This document shows positions 51,794-61,700 of a stretch of DNA of 64,000 nt, in pieces. The notes beneath the pieces are model-generated. The model was not told where the DNA came from and made no database searches. It saw only the letters and a program-made list of their open reading frames with translations. Numbering within the stretch: the first letter of the stretch is position 1; each line of letters starts with the position of its first letter. The position numbers were made by a program, and so were the translations under genes. This DNA is from an uncultured Caryophanales bacterium (GTDB lineage: Bacteria > Bacillota_I > Bacilli_A > RFN20 > CAG-288): assembly GCA_905211645.1 (NCBI GenBank), contig CAJMBK010000006.1, positions 1 to 64,000 of the forward strand, in the 5' to 3' direction.

Positions 51794-54250
51794 TTATTCA
51801 ACAGATTTTAATGAAGTCGACATATCAATCTTTTTAATCTTGATATTAAGGACAAATGAGACAAACGCCGCAAAGACTGCTGATATCAAGAAACATATTA
51901 TGTAGGTGTAGAAATTGATGTGATAGATAAATGTTAATAGTTCCGTTATATTAACAACCATGACAAGGATTGTTAATGGATAACCTAAGAAAAGTCCGAT
52001 AAAGATACCTAGTAAGGTATCAATCATAATTTCATAAGTTAAGGTTCTACTGATTTCGTTAAATCTGAATCCAATAACTTTCATCGTGGCAATATCTCTA
52101 GTTCTTTCAAAGATATTGAGTGAAGTTAAGTTGTAGATAACAACAAAGCAAAGAAGAATAGCAAAGATTTTAATAACGTTAGTCATATTAGCAATAGAAC
52201 CTAGTAATGAGTTTGCATATTCATATAGATCATCCATAGTTTGTACTAATAAAAAGTCATCAGTATCTTCCAATTTATTCTTGAACGCCTCTGCGTTTTC
52301 AGGGTTATTCAAATAGATGTAGTAACCTGTTGTTTGGAAGGAAACATCAGGATAATATCTTGCATAATCATAGATACCATGTTGAACCGAAGTATCAAAG
52401 ATGTAACCGATATTTCTTTCGTAAGGCTTGTTGTTGATGTATAGAGTTAATGTATCACCAACTTTTGCATTCAACTTATCAGCAGTTGTTTGATCGATTG
52501 TTAAACCATCGTTAACTGCAAGAGGTACGTTGAAAGATAGTGTATCAACTTCTCTGATATAAAGTGAAGTATCGATGGAGTTTGTTGAACTCACTGTGAC
52601 ATCTAATGATGAATACTTTTCAATCTTTTTAACTTCTCCATCGTTTTTTATTGAATCAAAGAGTAAGTCATCATCAGCATTTTTAGGTAAAGCGGAAATT
52701 TCGATGTATTGGTTAACTTTAAAATCTAAGTCTACGGAGTAATTTAAGGTGTCCATGACACCGAAACCACAGACAAGAAGTGCAGAGCAACCTAAGGCAC
52801 CAACAACGACCATCAAGGATTTACCTTTGTTTCTTGTGATATTTCTAAATGCCATCTTTAGATAGAGGAATTTAGAAGACATCTTCTTAGTTTCAGTTTT
52901 GTTGAAGCTTCCTGTTTCTTTTCTACTTAGTGTATCAACGGGTTTCTCTTTGATAATCTTGTAGGAAACTAGGAAGGAACAAAGTCCTGAAAAGAGAATC
53001 ATCAGTAGTGGAATTACAATAGAAAGTGGGTAGAAGAATGAAATTGATACTTTAGGTAAATCCCAAAGTAAATCGTATTTAATTCCCATGACGGATGGAA
53101 TAATTAATGGTCCAGCAATAAAACCTAGAACGCCACCAATCGCTGTTAAAACTATTCCGTATAAAACGTAGTGGAGATATAAATCTTTCTTTTTAACACC
53201 AAGGGCTTTGAAAGTGCCAATGTTCTGCTTCTCTTTCAAAATAAGCTGAGAAAGTGTCGTTAAAATAATCAAAACACTAACTAAGAAGAAAATGATTGGG
53301 AAGACGTAAGTTAATGAATTTGCTTGAGAAGAATCTTGATGTAAGGCTTGATAGAAAGCCATATTTTCAAGTTTAGAACATGAAATCATGTTCTTTTCTT
53401 CTTTATCGTTGAAATAAGTTCTTATTGAATTAACAGTTTCATCAATATTACTTGAATGGATGATAACTTGGTTATTCATCGCATCAATAATTGTTGGAAC
53501 TTGTTCTTTAACTTGAGTGGTGATTGTTTCTTCAAGTAGTGGTAAATTAACAGTAAAACTATTTAAGACATAGTTAGTTACTACTTCTTTTAAATAATCT
53601 CTTTCTGCGTAGAAAACTGTTGGTGAGAATTGTGAGGATTGAACACCTTCAGGTAAATACATAGTTCCTGAGATTTTAACTTCAAAGTTTAAATAGTCTT
53701 TATTTAAGAAATCATCATTTAAGGTGATTAAACCTAAATTAACACCAGTTTGAATTAAATCTTTATATTCACTATTTTTAACAAAATTTGTTAAAGATAC
53801 TTCGATATTATCACCGATAAGATATTCACCTTTTTCAAGGAATTCCGACATTACTAAAAAACCTTTTTCACCATCTATGATACTAGGAACTGACATGGTA
53901 GCATCAGCTTCTGGTGAAATTAAGTAAGCAGAAGAATTGTCAACAGTGATATTAGTGTAAATTCTTTCTTCTTTAGTGATACCTGATAAGGTATTTAAGA
54001 AATTATTATCTTCCTCAGATAGGCCTGTTGTTGTTAAATAGATATCTGGAACATTGGTAATTTGATAGAGGTAGTTTTCTCTTTCTCTAATATTATTTGC
54101 GTTTGAATTCAATCCGCAGAACAAGCAGATAGAAAGAAAAGAAATTGCGATGATAGAAATTAACTGTTTCCAGGATTTAAGGATATTTCTAATTAACTCT
54201 TTGAAAAGAAGAAAAGAAAGACTATTCACTTTTTTAGTAGATGACTTCAT
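51794..54250 (-). CDS. FtsX/MacB-like ABC transporter permease
   Basis: 818 residues. N-terminal helix (about 22-42), a large external domain, and two FtsX core domains: three helices near 325-440 (SLTYVFPIIFFLVSVLIILT; GTFKALGVKKKDLYLHYVLY) and a second set near 690-805 (RDIATMKVIGFRFNEISRTL). The paired F-K-x-x-G-x motifs mark the duplicated FtsX fold. It partners the ATPase at 54234-54965, whose end it overlaps by 17 bp. Such pairs work as mechanotransmitters or export peptides or lipoproteins. It is probably a type VII ABC system. Confidence 0.85.
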   Translation of the reverse strand: MKSSTKKVNSLSFLLFKELIRNILKSWKQLISIIAISFLSICLFCGLNSNANNIRERENYLYQITNVPDIYLTTTGLSEEDNNFLNTLSGITKEERIYTNITVDNSSAYLISPEADATMSVPSIIDGEKGFLVMSEFLEKGEYLIGDNIEVSLTNFVKNSEYKDLIQTGVNLGLITLNDDFLNKDYLNFEVKISGTMYLPEGVQSSQFSPTVFYAERDYLKEVVTNYVLNSFTVNLPLLEETITTQVKEQVPTIIDAMNNQVIIHSSNIDETVNSIRTYFNDKEEKNMISCSKLENMAFYQALHQDSSQANSLTYVFPIIFFLVSVLIILTTLSQLILKEKQNIGTFKALGVKKKDLYLHYVLYGIVLTAIGGVLGFIAGPLIIPSVMGIKYDLLWDLPKVSISFFYPLSIVIPLLMILFSGLCSFLVSYKIIKEKPVDTLSRKETGSFNKTETKKMSSKFLYLKMAFRNITRNKGKSLMVVVGALGCSALLVCGFGVMDTLNYSVDLDFKVNQYIEISALPKNADDDLLFDSIKNDGEVKKIEKYSSLDVTVSSTNSIDTSLYIREVDTLSFNVPLAVNDGLTIDQTTADKLNAKVGDTLTLYINNKPYERNIGYIFDTSVQHGIYDYARYYPDVSFQTTGYYIYLNNPENAEAFKNKLEDTDDFLLVQTMDDLYEYANSLLGSIANMTNVIKIFAILLCFVVIYNLTSLNIFERTRDIATMKVIGFRFNEISRTLTYEIMIDTLLGIFIGLFLGYPLTILVMVVNITELLTFIYHINFYTYIICFLISAVFAAFVSFVLNIKIKKIDMSTSLKSVE

Positions 54251-54965
54251 CGATAGTATCTAACCTTTCTCTAACTTCGTCTTTTGTGATCTTTCCATCG
54301 CTAATTTCAATTAAGTGATCAGCAACTTTAGCAATCGAAGAATTATGAGTAACAATTAAAACAGTTGTTTGCATCTCTCGGGAAAGTTTATGTAAAAGAT
54401 GGATGATGGTGTTACCTGTTTTTGAATCTAAAGCTCCGGTTGGTTCATCGCAAAGTAGTAACTTAGGATTTTTAACAATAGCTCTAGCGATAGAAACACG
54501 TTGTTGTTCACCACCAGAAAGTTGTCCTGGGAAATTATTCTTTCTTTCATCAAGACCAACATCTTTGATGATTTCATCAACTTTTAGTGGGTCTTTAACG
54601 ATTAAAGAAGCTAAGGCAACATTTTCATAAGCAGTTAAATTGTTGAGTAGATTGTAAAATTGGAAGACAAATCCAACATCCTCTCTTCTAAAATCTTCCA
54701 AGAGTTTTTCACCTTTAGATTTTTTAATTAAGTTTGAATAAGAGTATGATGATATTGTTCTATTATCCAAGATGTATTCACCACTTGTTGGATAATCCAT
54801 ACCACCCAAAATATTCAATAATGTTGTTTTACCAGCACCAGAAGCACCTAAAATAACTACAAATTCACCTTTTTCAACTGAGAAGTTGACATCTTTCAAA
54901 GCGTGAACTTGAGTTTGCTTACTTCCATATATTTTATTTAAATTTTTAACTTCTAAAAAGGCCAT
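54234..54965 (-). CDS. ABC transporter ATP-binding protein (LolD/MacB type)
   Basis: 243 residues. Walker [14 protein letters not shown]-loop [20 protein letters not shown], signature [14 protein letters not shown], Walker [14 protein letters not shown]-loop [11 protein letters not shown]. The YNLL...TA.ENV segment and PTGALD are typical of LolD/MacB/FtsE-class ATPases that drive FtsX-type permeases. AAAGGAG lies before the ATG on the minus strand. It is first in a two-gene operon with the permease. Confidence 0.92.
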   Translation of the reverse strand: MAFLEVKNLNKIYGSKQTQVHALKDVNFSVEKGEFVVILGASGAGKTTLLNILGGMDYPTSGEYILDNRTISSYSYSNLIKKSKGEKLLEDFRREDVGFVFQFYNLLNNLTAYENVALASLIVKDPLKVDEIIKDVGLDERKNNFPGQLSGGEQQRVSIARAIVKNPKLLLCDEPTGALDSKTGNTIIHLLHKLSREMQTTVLIVTHNSSIAKVADHLIEISDGKITKDEVRERLDTIDEVIY

Positions 54966-55071
54966 TGCTTACTCCTTTCTAAGTGAAAATTATAACACTA
55001 TTAAAATTAAGATGTTAGACACATGTATAAAATAAATAGTGTTGTTACAAATAAAAGTGACAACACTTATA

Positions 55072-55263
55072 TTATTTCAAATTAGTATTGTCGCTGTGTG
55101 TTAAATCAATTGTAAAGTAGTGATAGTTATAAATTAAGATTAAAATGATAGTAAAATTTTTTGTTGCAGGTATGAAATAATTGATTGCTGATTTGCTGAA
55201 TGATGGTTGTAAGGATGATCCATTAGAGATTGCAACTGTAATTGTCGGTATAAGAAACAACAC
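55072..55263 (-). other. possible decayed membrane-protein fragment
   Basis: A 63-codon frame with hydrophobic runs (MLFLIPTITVAISNG; NFTIILILIYNYHYF). It has no ribosome binding site and no recognisable family. It could be a gene remnant or chance; 54966-55430 otherwise shows nothing. Confidence 0.2.
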
Positions 55264-55430
55264 AAAGTTTTGTTAACTAAACTGAATAATAATTTAATAA
55301 AATTGCGTTTGTAGGATAAAAAGAAAAGATTATTAGATTTTTGCCATCCTTAAGAAAGTTCCTGTTTCATGCTATATACTTGAGGTTATTATTGAATTTT
55401 CACATTTATTAATTACATTTGATAAAATAA

Positions 55431-55528
55431 TGGCATGTGTCTGGTCACAGACACCCTCCTTTCTGCGAATGCTAGATTTATCTAGCAATGCGCTTGATCT
55501 CCATGTTCCAGCATGGAGTTTTATTTTT
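55431..55528 (+). ncRNA. small RNA A with exposed anti-Shine-Dalgarno tract
   Basis: Three stem-loops in a row: GTGTCTG/CAGACAC (55437-55454), TGCTAGA/TCTAGCA (55470-55487), and terminator CTCCATG/CATGGAG (55499-55518) followed by TTTTATTTTT. Between stems 1 and 2 the sequence CCTCCTTTCT (55455-55464) is unpaired and identical to the 3' end of 16S rRNA. A promoter-like TTCACA...TAAAAT precedes it. There is no ORF. Design matches small RNAs that block ribosome binding sites, such as streptococcal csRNAs. Confidence 0.65.
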
Positions 55529-55591
55529 GCAAAATGATTAAATATTTATAAAGATTTCCCCATATTTTATTTTAATTTGGTAGAATTATAA

Positions 55592-55680
55592 AAGTACCGA
55601 TTAGTAGGGTAAATAATCGGTCCTCCTTTCTACTTGTATTTAACAAGTCGCCTCATGTTTGCCGACATGAGGTTTTTTAC
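55592..55680 (+). ncRNA. small RNA B with exposed anti-Shine-Dalgarno tract
   Basis: Same layout as RNA A: ACCGATTA/TAATCGGT (55596-55621), unpaired CCTCCTTTCT (55622-55631), ACTTGT/ACAAGT (55632-55648), terminator CCTCATG/CATGAGG (55651-55672) followed by TTTTTT. TATAAA lies just upstream. The stems differ from RNA A in sequence but keep positions, a sign of selected structure. Confidence 0.65.
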
Positions 55681-55810
55681 TGTTTAAAGAAAATTTAAAT
55701 TTCATCAAATTAAATTCTTATTGAAATGGATTTAAAAAATCAAATAATATTGATTAATGAAACACTATGTGAAATTTAACAGAAAATAACAAGAAAGAAT
55801 AACTAATTAA

Positions 55811-55848
55811 AATAAGCAATTTCTATAGAAATATATAAATTGTTTATT
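55811..55848. repeat. CAATTT-type hairpin, copy 3
   Basis: AATAAGCAATTT and AAATTGTTTATT form a 12-bp inverted repeat with one mismatch. It lies between the small RNAs and the GH13 gene end. Confidence 0.5.
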
Positions 55849-55878
55849 AAACCTAAGATTTATCATTAATGTTTCCAC

Positions 55879-55909
55879 AATCCTCTTAGAAATTCTAAGA
55901 GGATTTTTT
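55879..55909 (+). terminator. Rho-independent terminator (plus strand)
   Basis: ATCCTCTTAGAA and TTCTAAGAGGAT form a long stem with a very short loop, then TTTTTT. It would end plus-strand transcription reaching the convergent GH13 gene; its own transcript is not obvious. Confidence 0.7.
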
Positions 55910-55912
55910 AAT

Positions 55913-55945
55913 GAAAAAACCTCATGAATTGATTGATTCATGAGG
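55913..55945 (-). terminator. Rho-independent terminator of GH13 gene (minus strand)
   Basis: CCTCATGAAT, loop TGATTG and ATTCATGAGG; on the minus strand TTTTTT follows. It sits 11 bp beyond the GH13 stop codon. Confidence 0.85.
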
Positions 55946-55956
55946 AGTAGGAACAA

Positions 55957-57576
55957 TTACTTAATTTTTAAAATGACTGCTTGGAATGACTTTAATAAGC
56001 CGTTAACAAAGTCTTTATTTTCAAGGATAACTTCGCAATCAGTAGCGATCTTTTTAATCTTAACATCTTCTTTGATGAAGGAAAGAAGGATTAACCATTT
56101 CTCTTCTTTAAGCTTTCTAGTGTAGATTAATGTGCCATCAGGAGACTTTAAGAATTTTAAATTACCATCTTTTAAGATCTCATTCTCTTTTCTTAAAGCA
56201 ATGAGTTTTCTGTAGTAATTAAAGACCGATTCTGGGTCGTCAATCTCGTTTTTAACGTTGATTTTTTTGTAGTTAGAATTTACATCAATCCAAGGAGTAA
56301 CATCTGAGAAACCAGAGTTATCACTATCATCCCATTGGAATGGGCTTCTGGCGTTATCTCTGGAGATTCTTTGAGTTTCTTTTAAAGCATCTTCTTCAGA
56401 GTAATTTGAAGAAATTAAGTACTTGTAGTGATTAATTGAATCTATATCTCTATATTTTTTAATTGAATCGTAGTAGACATTAGTCATACCGATTTCTTCA
56501 CCTTGGTAGATAAATGGAGTACCAGGTAAAGTTTGAATTAGGGTAGCTAACATCTTTGCTGAATCTTTTGAACCATCTCCGTAGAGATCAATCTGTCTTG
56601 GTTTATCGTGATTGGATAGGAAGTTAGCCCACCAGCCGCCGTTTTTAAGCAATTCATAACGATGTTTAAATGTTTCTTTCAAGTAATTACTAGAGATATT
56701 TTTCATCTCAACAATTGGTGGAATAAATGGGATTGCCATGTCAAATTCTCTATTTTTAGTTAAGACATATCTTTGGTAATCCTCATCGTTTCTGATATTT
56801 ACTTCGCCAACTGATAAGCAGTTATACTTATTGAATACTTTGCAGAAACCTTGAATGTATTTATGGGTTAAATCGCTACCAGCGATTGTTCTTTTAATTG
56901 GAGCGTAGCCATCTTTATTCAAATTTTCAGTAAGATTTAAATTTAAATTGCCTTTATCTAAGTAGCAAATTGCATCTACTCTAAATCCTGAGACACCTTT
57001 ATCAACCCAGAATTTAATGATGTTATTAACTTCTTCTCTAACTTCTTTATTCTTGAAGTTTAAATCTGGTTGTTCCTTCGCAAAAAGGTGTAAGTAGTAC
57101 TCATCTCTTTGTGGGACGTAAGTCCAAGCAGAACCTTTAAATGAAGCTTCCCAGTTATTAGGTTCTTTGCCATTAACACCTTTTTTGAAGATGTAGTAAT
57201 TGGAGTATTTACTATTTTTATCTTTAATTGCTTCTTGGAACCAAAAATGTTTATCGGAAGTGTGGTTAACAACTAAATCCATGATGATTTTGATATCTCT
57301 TTTCTTTGCTTCTGCAGCAAGGAGATCAAAATCTTCCATAGTTCCAAATATCGGATCGATTTGGTAATAATCTTGAACGTCGTATCCGTTATCAACCATT
57401 GGCGAAAGATAAATTGGTGATAACCAGATGGCGTTGATACCAAGGAGTTTCAAGTAGTCCAATTTTTCAATAATTCCTTTTAAATCGCCGATACCATCGT
57501 TGTTGGAATCTTTGAAACTTCTAGGGTAAATTTGGTATATAACTAAGTCTTTGATCCAGTCTTTTTTCTTTAACAT
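55957..57576 (-). CDS. GH13 alpha-glucosidase/oligo-1,6-glucosidase
   Basis: 539 residues, cytosolic. GH13 regions in order: VIYQIYPRSFKDSNNDGIGD (calcium/entry loop of GH13_31 type), region I DLVVNHTS, region II GFRVDAICYL with nucleophile Asp, region III VGEVNI with acid/base Glu, region IV FLSNHDKPRQ. The QPDLNFKN and PGTPFIYQGEEIGMTN signatures are those of oligo-1,6-glucosidase and related alpha-glucosidases. The length is standard. AGGTGAT precedes the start. It hydrolyses short alpha-glucans; exact linkage is uncertain. Confidence 0.9.
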   Translation of the reverse strand: MLKKKDWIKDLVIYQIYPRSFKDSNNDGIGDLKGIIEKLDYLKLLGINAIWLSPIYLSPMVDNGYDVQDYYQIDPIFGTMEDFDLLAAEAKKRDIKIIMDLVVNHTSDKHFWFQEAIKDKNSKYSNYYIFKKGVNGKEPNNWEASFKGSAWTYVPQRDEYYLHLFAKEQPDLNFKNKEVREEVNNIIKFWVDKGVSGFRVDAICYLDKGNLNLNLTENLNKDGYAPIKRTIAGSDLTHKYIQGFCKVFNKYNCLSVGEVNIRNDEDYQRYVLTKNREFDMAIPFIPPIVEMKNISSNYLKETFKHRYELLKNGGWWANFLSNHDKPRQIDLYGDGSKDSAKMLATLIQTLPGTPFIYQGEEIGMTNVYYDSIKKYRDIDSINHYKYLISSNYSEEDALKETQRISRDNARSPFQWDDSDNSGFSDVTPWIDVNSNYKKINVKNEIDDPESVFNYYRKLIALRKENEILKDGNLKFLKSPDGTLIYTRKLKEEKWLILLSFIKEDVKIKKIATDCEVILENKDFVNGLLKSFQAVILKIK

Positions 57577-57771
57577 ATAATCACCTTTCCAGACATGATT
57601 TTATAAAAATACACAACAAAAGAGAATATTTTAGTGAAGGGAAAATGAGATTGCAAATGATGATGTAAATTAGTGAGTTTCAACAGGTTTTTCAAAAATT
57701 TAATCATAACGAATGTGTATTTGTATTTCATTGTGAATCTGGTTTTAAAGTCATTAATAATAAGTTACTTA

Positions 57772-57817
57772 TTTAATAAAACAATTCATTCAATATATTG
57801 TAAATTGGTTTATTAAA
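57772..57817. repeat. CAATTT-type hairpin, copy 4
   Basis: TTTAATAAAACAATT and AATTGGTTTATTAAA pair at 14 of 15 positions. It lies just beyond the 3' end of the restriction operon. Confidence 0.5.
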
Positions 57818-57859
57818 CTATCTTGATGTTTTAACCATTTCATCAATAGCCTCAAGTAT

Positions 57860-58717
57860 TTAATTGTAATTGTAATAATTTACCATCTTAGATTGAAGTA
57901 AGTACAACTGAGTGTTTATCTTTTCAATTTTAACTTTGCGTTCTTCACCATATCTTGTTGAATAGATAACATTGAAAAAGTAATCCTTGTTAAGCTTTTT
58001 GGTAAGCCTTGCTAAACCATAGTACTTTTTTCTATCTTTAAATAAATATTTTCTAAATGATTGGTCTTCAATGATTCCATAGCCGTATTCAGTATGTTTT
58101 TTGAATTCAAAAATATTAATTGTTTGGTAGTTCTTATCAAAAGTAATTAGGTATACGTCACCAGGAAAAAGAGTAATATCGGTACGCTTTGTTCCAACTA
58201 CTGAAACATCTGATAAGTATCCTTCAAAATTTGAGGTTGAGTAAATTAAAGGTTTTAATGTTCTATTAATGCCAAACTTTTCGACAAGTTCTAATTGATA
58301 TGCTTTTTGAGATAATACTTTGATAGATTTGATGAATGCAGTTTTACGATCTTTTAGTAGTTCAAATTTGATTGATAAAACGTTGTTTTTCTCAGTTTTC
58401 CAATCTACATTATCATTGATAATTAAGATCTCAAAATTCATATCATGAAGTGAATAATAGATGAATTCATCTAAATATTCTTTATATGGATAAACATTAG
58501 TTAGAGAATCGACAACTTCTTCATAATCGACTGCATCTTTAATGGGCACATTGCATAATAAAAGTTTGATTACAGTATATTTTCCATTCTTTTCACCATA
58601 ATGAATGCAGGAATTACCATAATCTTTGAAAACATCAATTGGATTTTTTAATAGATTATTTTGAAATGGACGACTTCCGTCAGACCTTTTTCTAAGATAT
58701 GGCTCAGTTAAATTCAT
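57860..58717 (-). CDS. third gene of the restriction-modification operon, putative PD-(D/E)xK nuclease
   Basis: 285 residues, family not recognised. A beta-rich stretch near residues 180-206 contains TDITLFPGDVYLITFD then INIFEFKKHT, giving D...ExK (Glu204, Lys206) in the spacing of PD-(D/E)xK nucleases. An N-terminal region has RKRSDGSRPFQNNLLKNP. Its start overlaps the end of the helicase-methyltransferase gene by 14 bp, so the two are translated together. If nuclease, it would supply or assist cleavage. The assignment rests on one motif and is tentative. Confidence 0.5.
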   Translation of the reverse strand: MNLTEPYLRKRSDGSRPFQNNLLKNPIDVFKDYGNSCIHYGEKNGKYTVIKLLLCNVPIKDAVDYEEVVDSLTNVYPYKEYLDEFIYYSLHDMNFEILIINDNVDWKTEKNNVLSIKFELLKDRKTAFIKSIKVLSQKAYQLELVEKFGINRTLKPLIYSTSNFEGYLSDVSVVGTKRTDITLFPGDVYLITFDKNYQTINIFEFKKHTEYGYGIIEDQSFRKYLFKDRKKYYGLARLTKKLNKDYFFNVIYSTRYGEERKVKIEKINTQLYLLQSKMVNYYNYN

Positions 58718-61700
58718 ATCTATTACCTACTTTTTCATTAGTTGAAGTTTCGATTGTCTTTATTTCATCATCAGTTAATCCGTATTTTTCATATAGGTCT
58801 TTATCTTTCCAAGGTCGTTTAAAATCTTGGAGTGGCACTAAAATAAAAGCACCGGCAAGACAATCTTGAGTATTTTTCTTTAATGTTAATAAGAAATGAA
58901 AGAATTTTGTGTCAATATATGTAACTAAATTCTGTGCTTCATTGAGATTGTCAAAAGAGCCAATTGCAACATAAGTTTCAGTACAAATGGAATTAGGCTC
59001 TCCGATAATTGGATTCAAGATGTCATCTGACCTACCAGAGCCAACAGCTTTAGGTGTAAATACTTTGTATTTATTTAAAAGTTCTCTTCCTTTTGTTAAT
59101 TTGAAATCAGAATCAACATAACCAATGAATTTATTGCCATAAACTTTAATGTCAGAGTCAGAATTCTTAGTATGATAGTCTTTGAAGTTTGTAGGTAAAC
59201 CAAATGGACGTTGAGAAGAAATAATTGTATTGAATGATTTTTCATGTAATTTTCTAACTTTTCTTAAAATTGAAATAGCAAATTCGTTTCTAATGACAAA
59301 GTCAAGACCTTCTTCAGATAAAGGACGACGATTATCACTAATTATTTGTCCATTTCTATGAGTGATAATTCTACAATTAGTATCTTTGGCTTCACTATTC
59401 CATAAGAAATAACAAACGCCACCCTTAATTTCAACATTTGAGAAACATTCGGTTGCGTTCAAATAGTCGTGAAGAATTTCAAATCTTGTATCATGCAACA
59501 TTTGCTTTCTAAAATCATCCAAACCCATACCACCTGTCATCCATCTAGATGGCATAATTAATGAAATGTAATTTGGTGCTAAACCAATTGCTGCATTAAC
59601 AAAGTAATTGTAAAGAGGAGTTGCTTGCGCTTGTGCTCCACCAGTTAATTGTTGATATGGTGGGTTACCTACAATAGCATTAAATTTCATATTCTTTCCC
59701 TCCTTGTTCCAGAATTTACAAGAACAGACTTTTTGAACGAATTGTTGCTGTTTTTCTTTTATTTGGTTTATTAAATCATCAAATGCATGAGCATTCATTT
59801 TAGAATATCTATATCCTAACAAAGTACGCTTAGTAATCTGTTTTGCCATAGGTGTTTTACAAATAACAAATAAGTTGTTAAGTATAACTTCATCCCATAT
59901 CCTCAATCTTTCTTCAAGAGTTAAATTTCGATTAGCCAGTCTAAACATGTAAAAAGTATACGCTACGTATAATGGGTAGAGACCAGTTTTGGAATTAATT
60001 TCCAAAACTTTGCCATCGTTAGTAAATATTTTATCTGTAACACCATGATGTAAAATTAATCTTGGTGTTTCAATTTCGACTTTATGATCTTTATCATAAA
60101 AATCATATCCACCAATTGTGTCAGACAAATGCATGTTGACAGTCCTCCATGGGGTAAGCACAGTCTCTTTATCTGGATTTCTAAAAGTTGAGAAAATCAT
60201 TGCGATTTTCTTAATTCTTTCTGTAGGTTCATAACTATCTGCTGATTTAGTTAAAGCCCTAATTCTATATGTTGAAGCAACAAAAATATCTTTATCATAA
60301 TATTTAGTAAATTTTTTGAAGATTTCTTTGGTAATACCTTTAGGCATGAATTCTTCCCAAGATAAATCATCAACAAGATCAGGAAACTCTTCTATTGTAA
60401 TATCTTTTGTTAAAGGTACATCAGCACCATAGACCAATAATGGGATTCTAATAGAGATTCCTCTAAGAATAGAAATTGCATTATATTTTTGTTTTCTTTG
60501 TTCTTTTAGTTCATCGAGTCTTTTCTTCTCTTCTTCAGTTAGTGTTTTCTTAGGTTTTGTTAAAAGTTTTTCGACTTCATCATAAATTTCATCAGTAAAA
60601 CCTTGTTTGTTTATATCGATCGACTTGGTTTTATCTAATGCTCGAGTTTGACCAATAATACCTTTTAACTTGTCGAATTCTTTAAGTTCTAGTTCATCAA
60701 GTTTAAGCAATTCATCATTGTACAATCTAGTGTCATCAAAACCACTATCAACAACTTTTTCAACATATGCTTTTTTAAGTTGTTGTAATAGATCATTAAC
60801 TTTGTAAACAGTCATTTGACTTGAAGAAATTGATATAACTGGGCAAAAATTTAAGAAAGTTGATAATCTCTCTTGTGAGCTTTTATTTCCACTAGCTTTT
60901 AATGAAAGTTGAACTGCTTGAGCAACCATGTTTAAAGTTCTGTCTGGAGCAAAGTCAAATACATAACAGTTTTCTTTAATTTTGCCGTTTATATTTGCTG
61001 GTGATTGCACTCTGAAAATTGTTTGCAAGTATTGTGTCGCTGCTGTTGAGAAGGAACCAGCCAACATTAAAACTGCAGTCCACTCGGGGACAGTTACACC
61101 AGTAGTTAAACGACCACATGAAATTGTAATTGTTCTTGTTTTTTCTGGATGATTGGTCATAGCCTTTCTGACAGCTTGCAAAGCATCACTAGTATCAATT
61201 TCTTCATCACCAATTCCAGCTACATTTACAATTTCAAATTGTGAAAATATTGGATGTGCTCTTAATAAATTTGATAATGCTTTTGCTTCTTTGACACCTG
61301 GAACAACCCATAATGTATGCCTGAAATAATCTCTGTAGGTTTCATTTGAGAAAGGATAATTAGTTGATTGACTCTCTTTACAAATCAAATTTAAGAAGAA
61401 TTTTATATCTTTTTCATGAACAAAATTACCATTTTTTGCATCTTTAGGTTTATCTGCTCCATCTTTTAAAACATCACCAGTCCACACTCTAAAGAATTCT
61501 CTGAAGTTAAAAGCTTTATCTTCAATTTCTTGATATTCTTTAAACGTTTCTTCTAAATGATAAGTGAAAATATTTAATTTGGGTAACTCTTCATATGGGT
61601 TAGAATCACCAAAATGGCTAAGAGCCCAATTTTTCTTAGCAGCTTGTTCCATAATGTAATCCCAAGTGTAAATATTTTCGTCCTCATAACCTTCTAAGAG

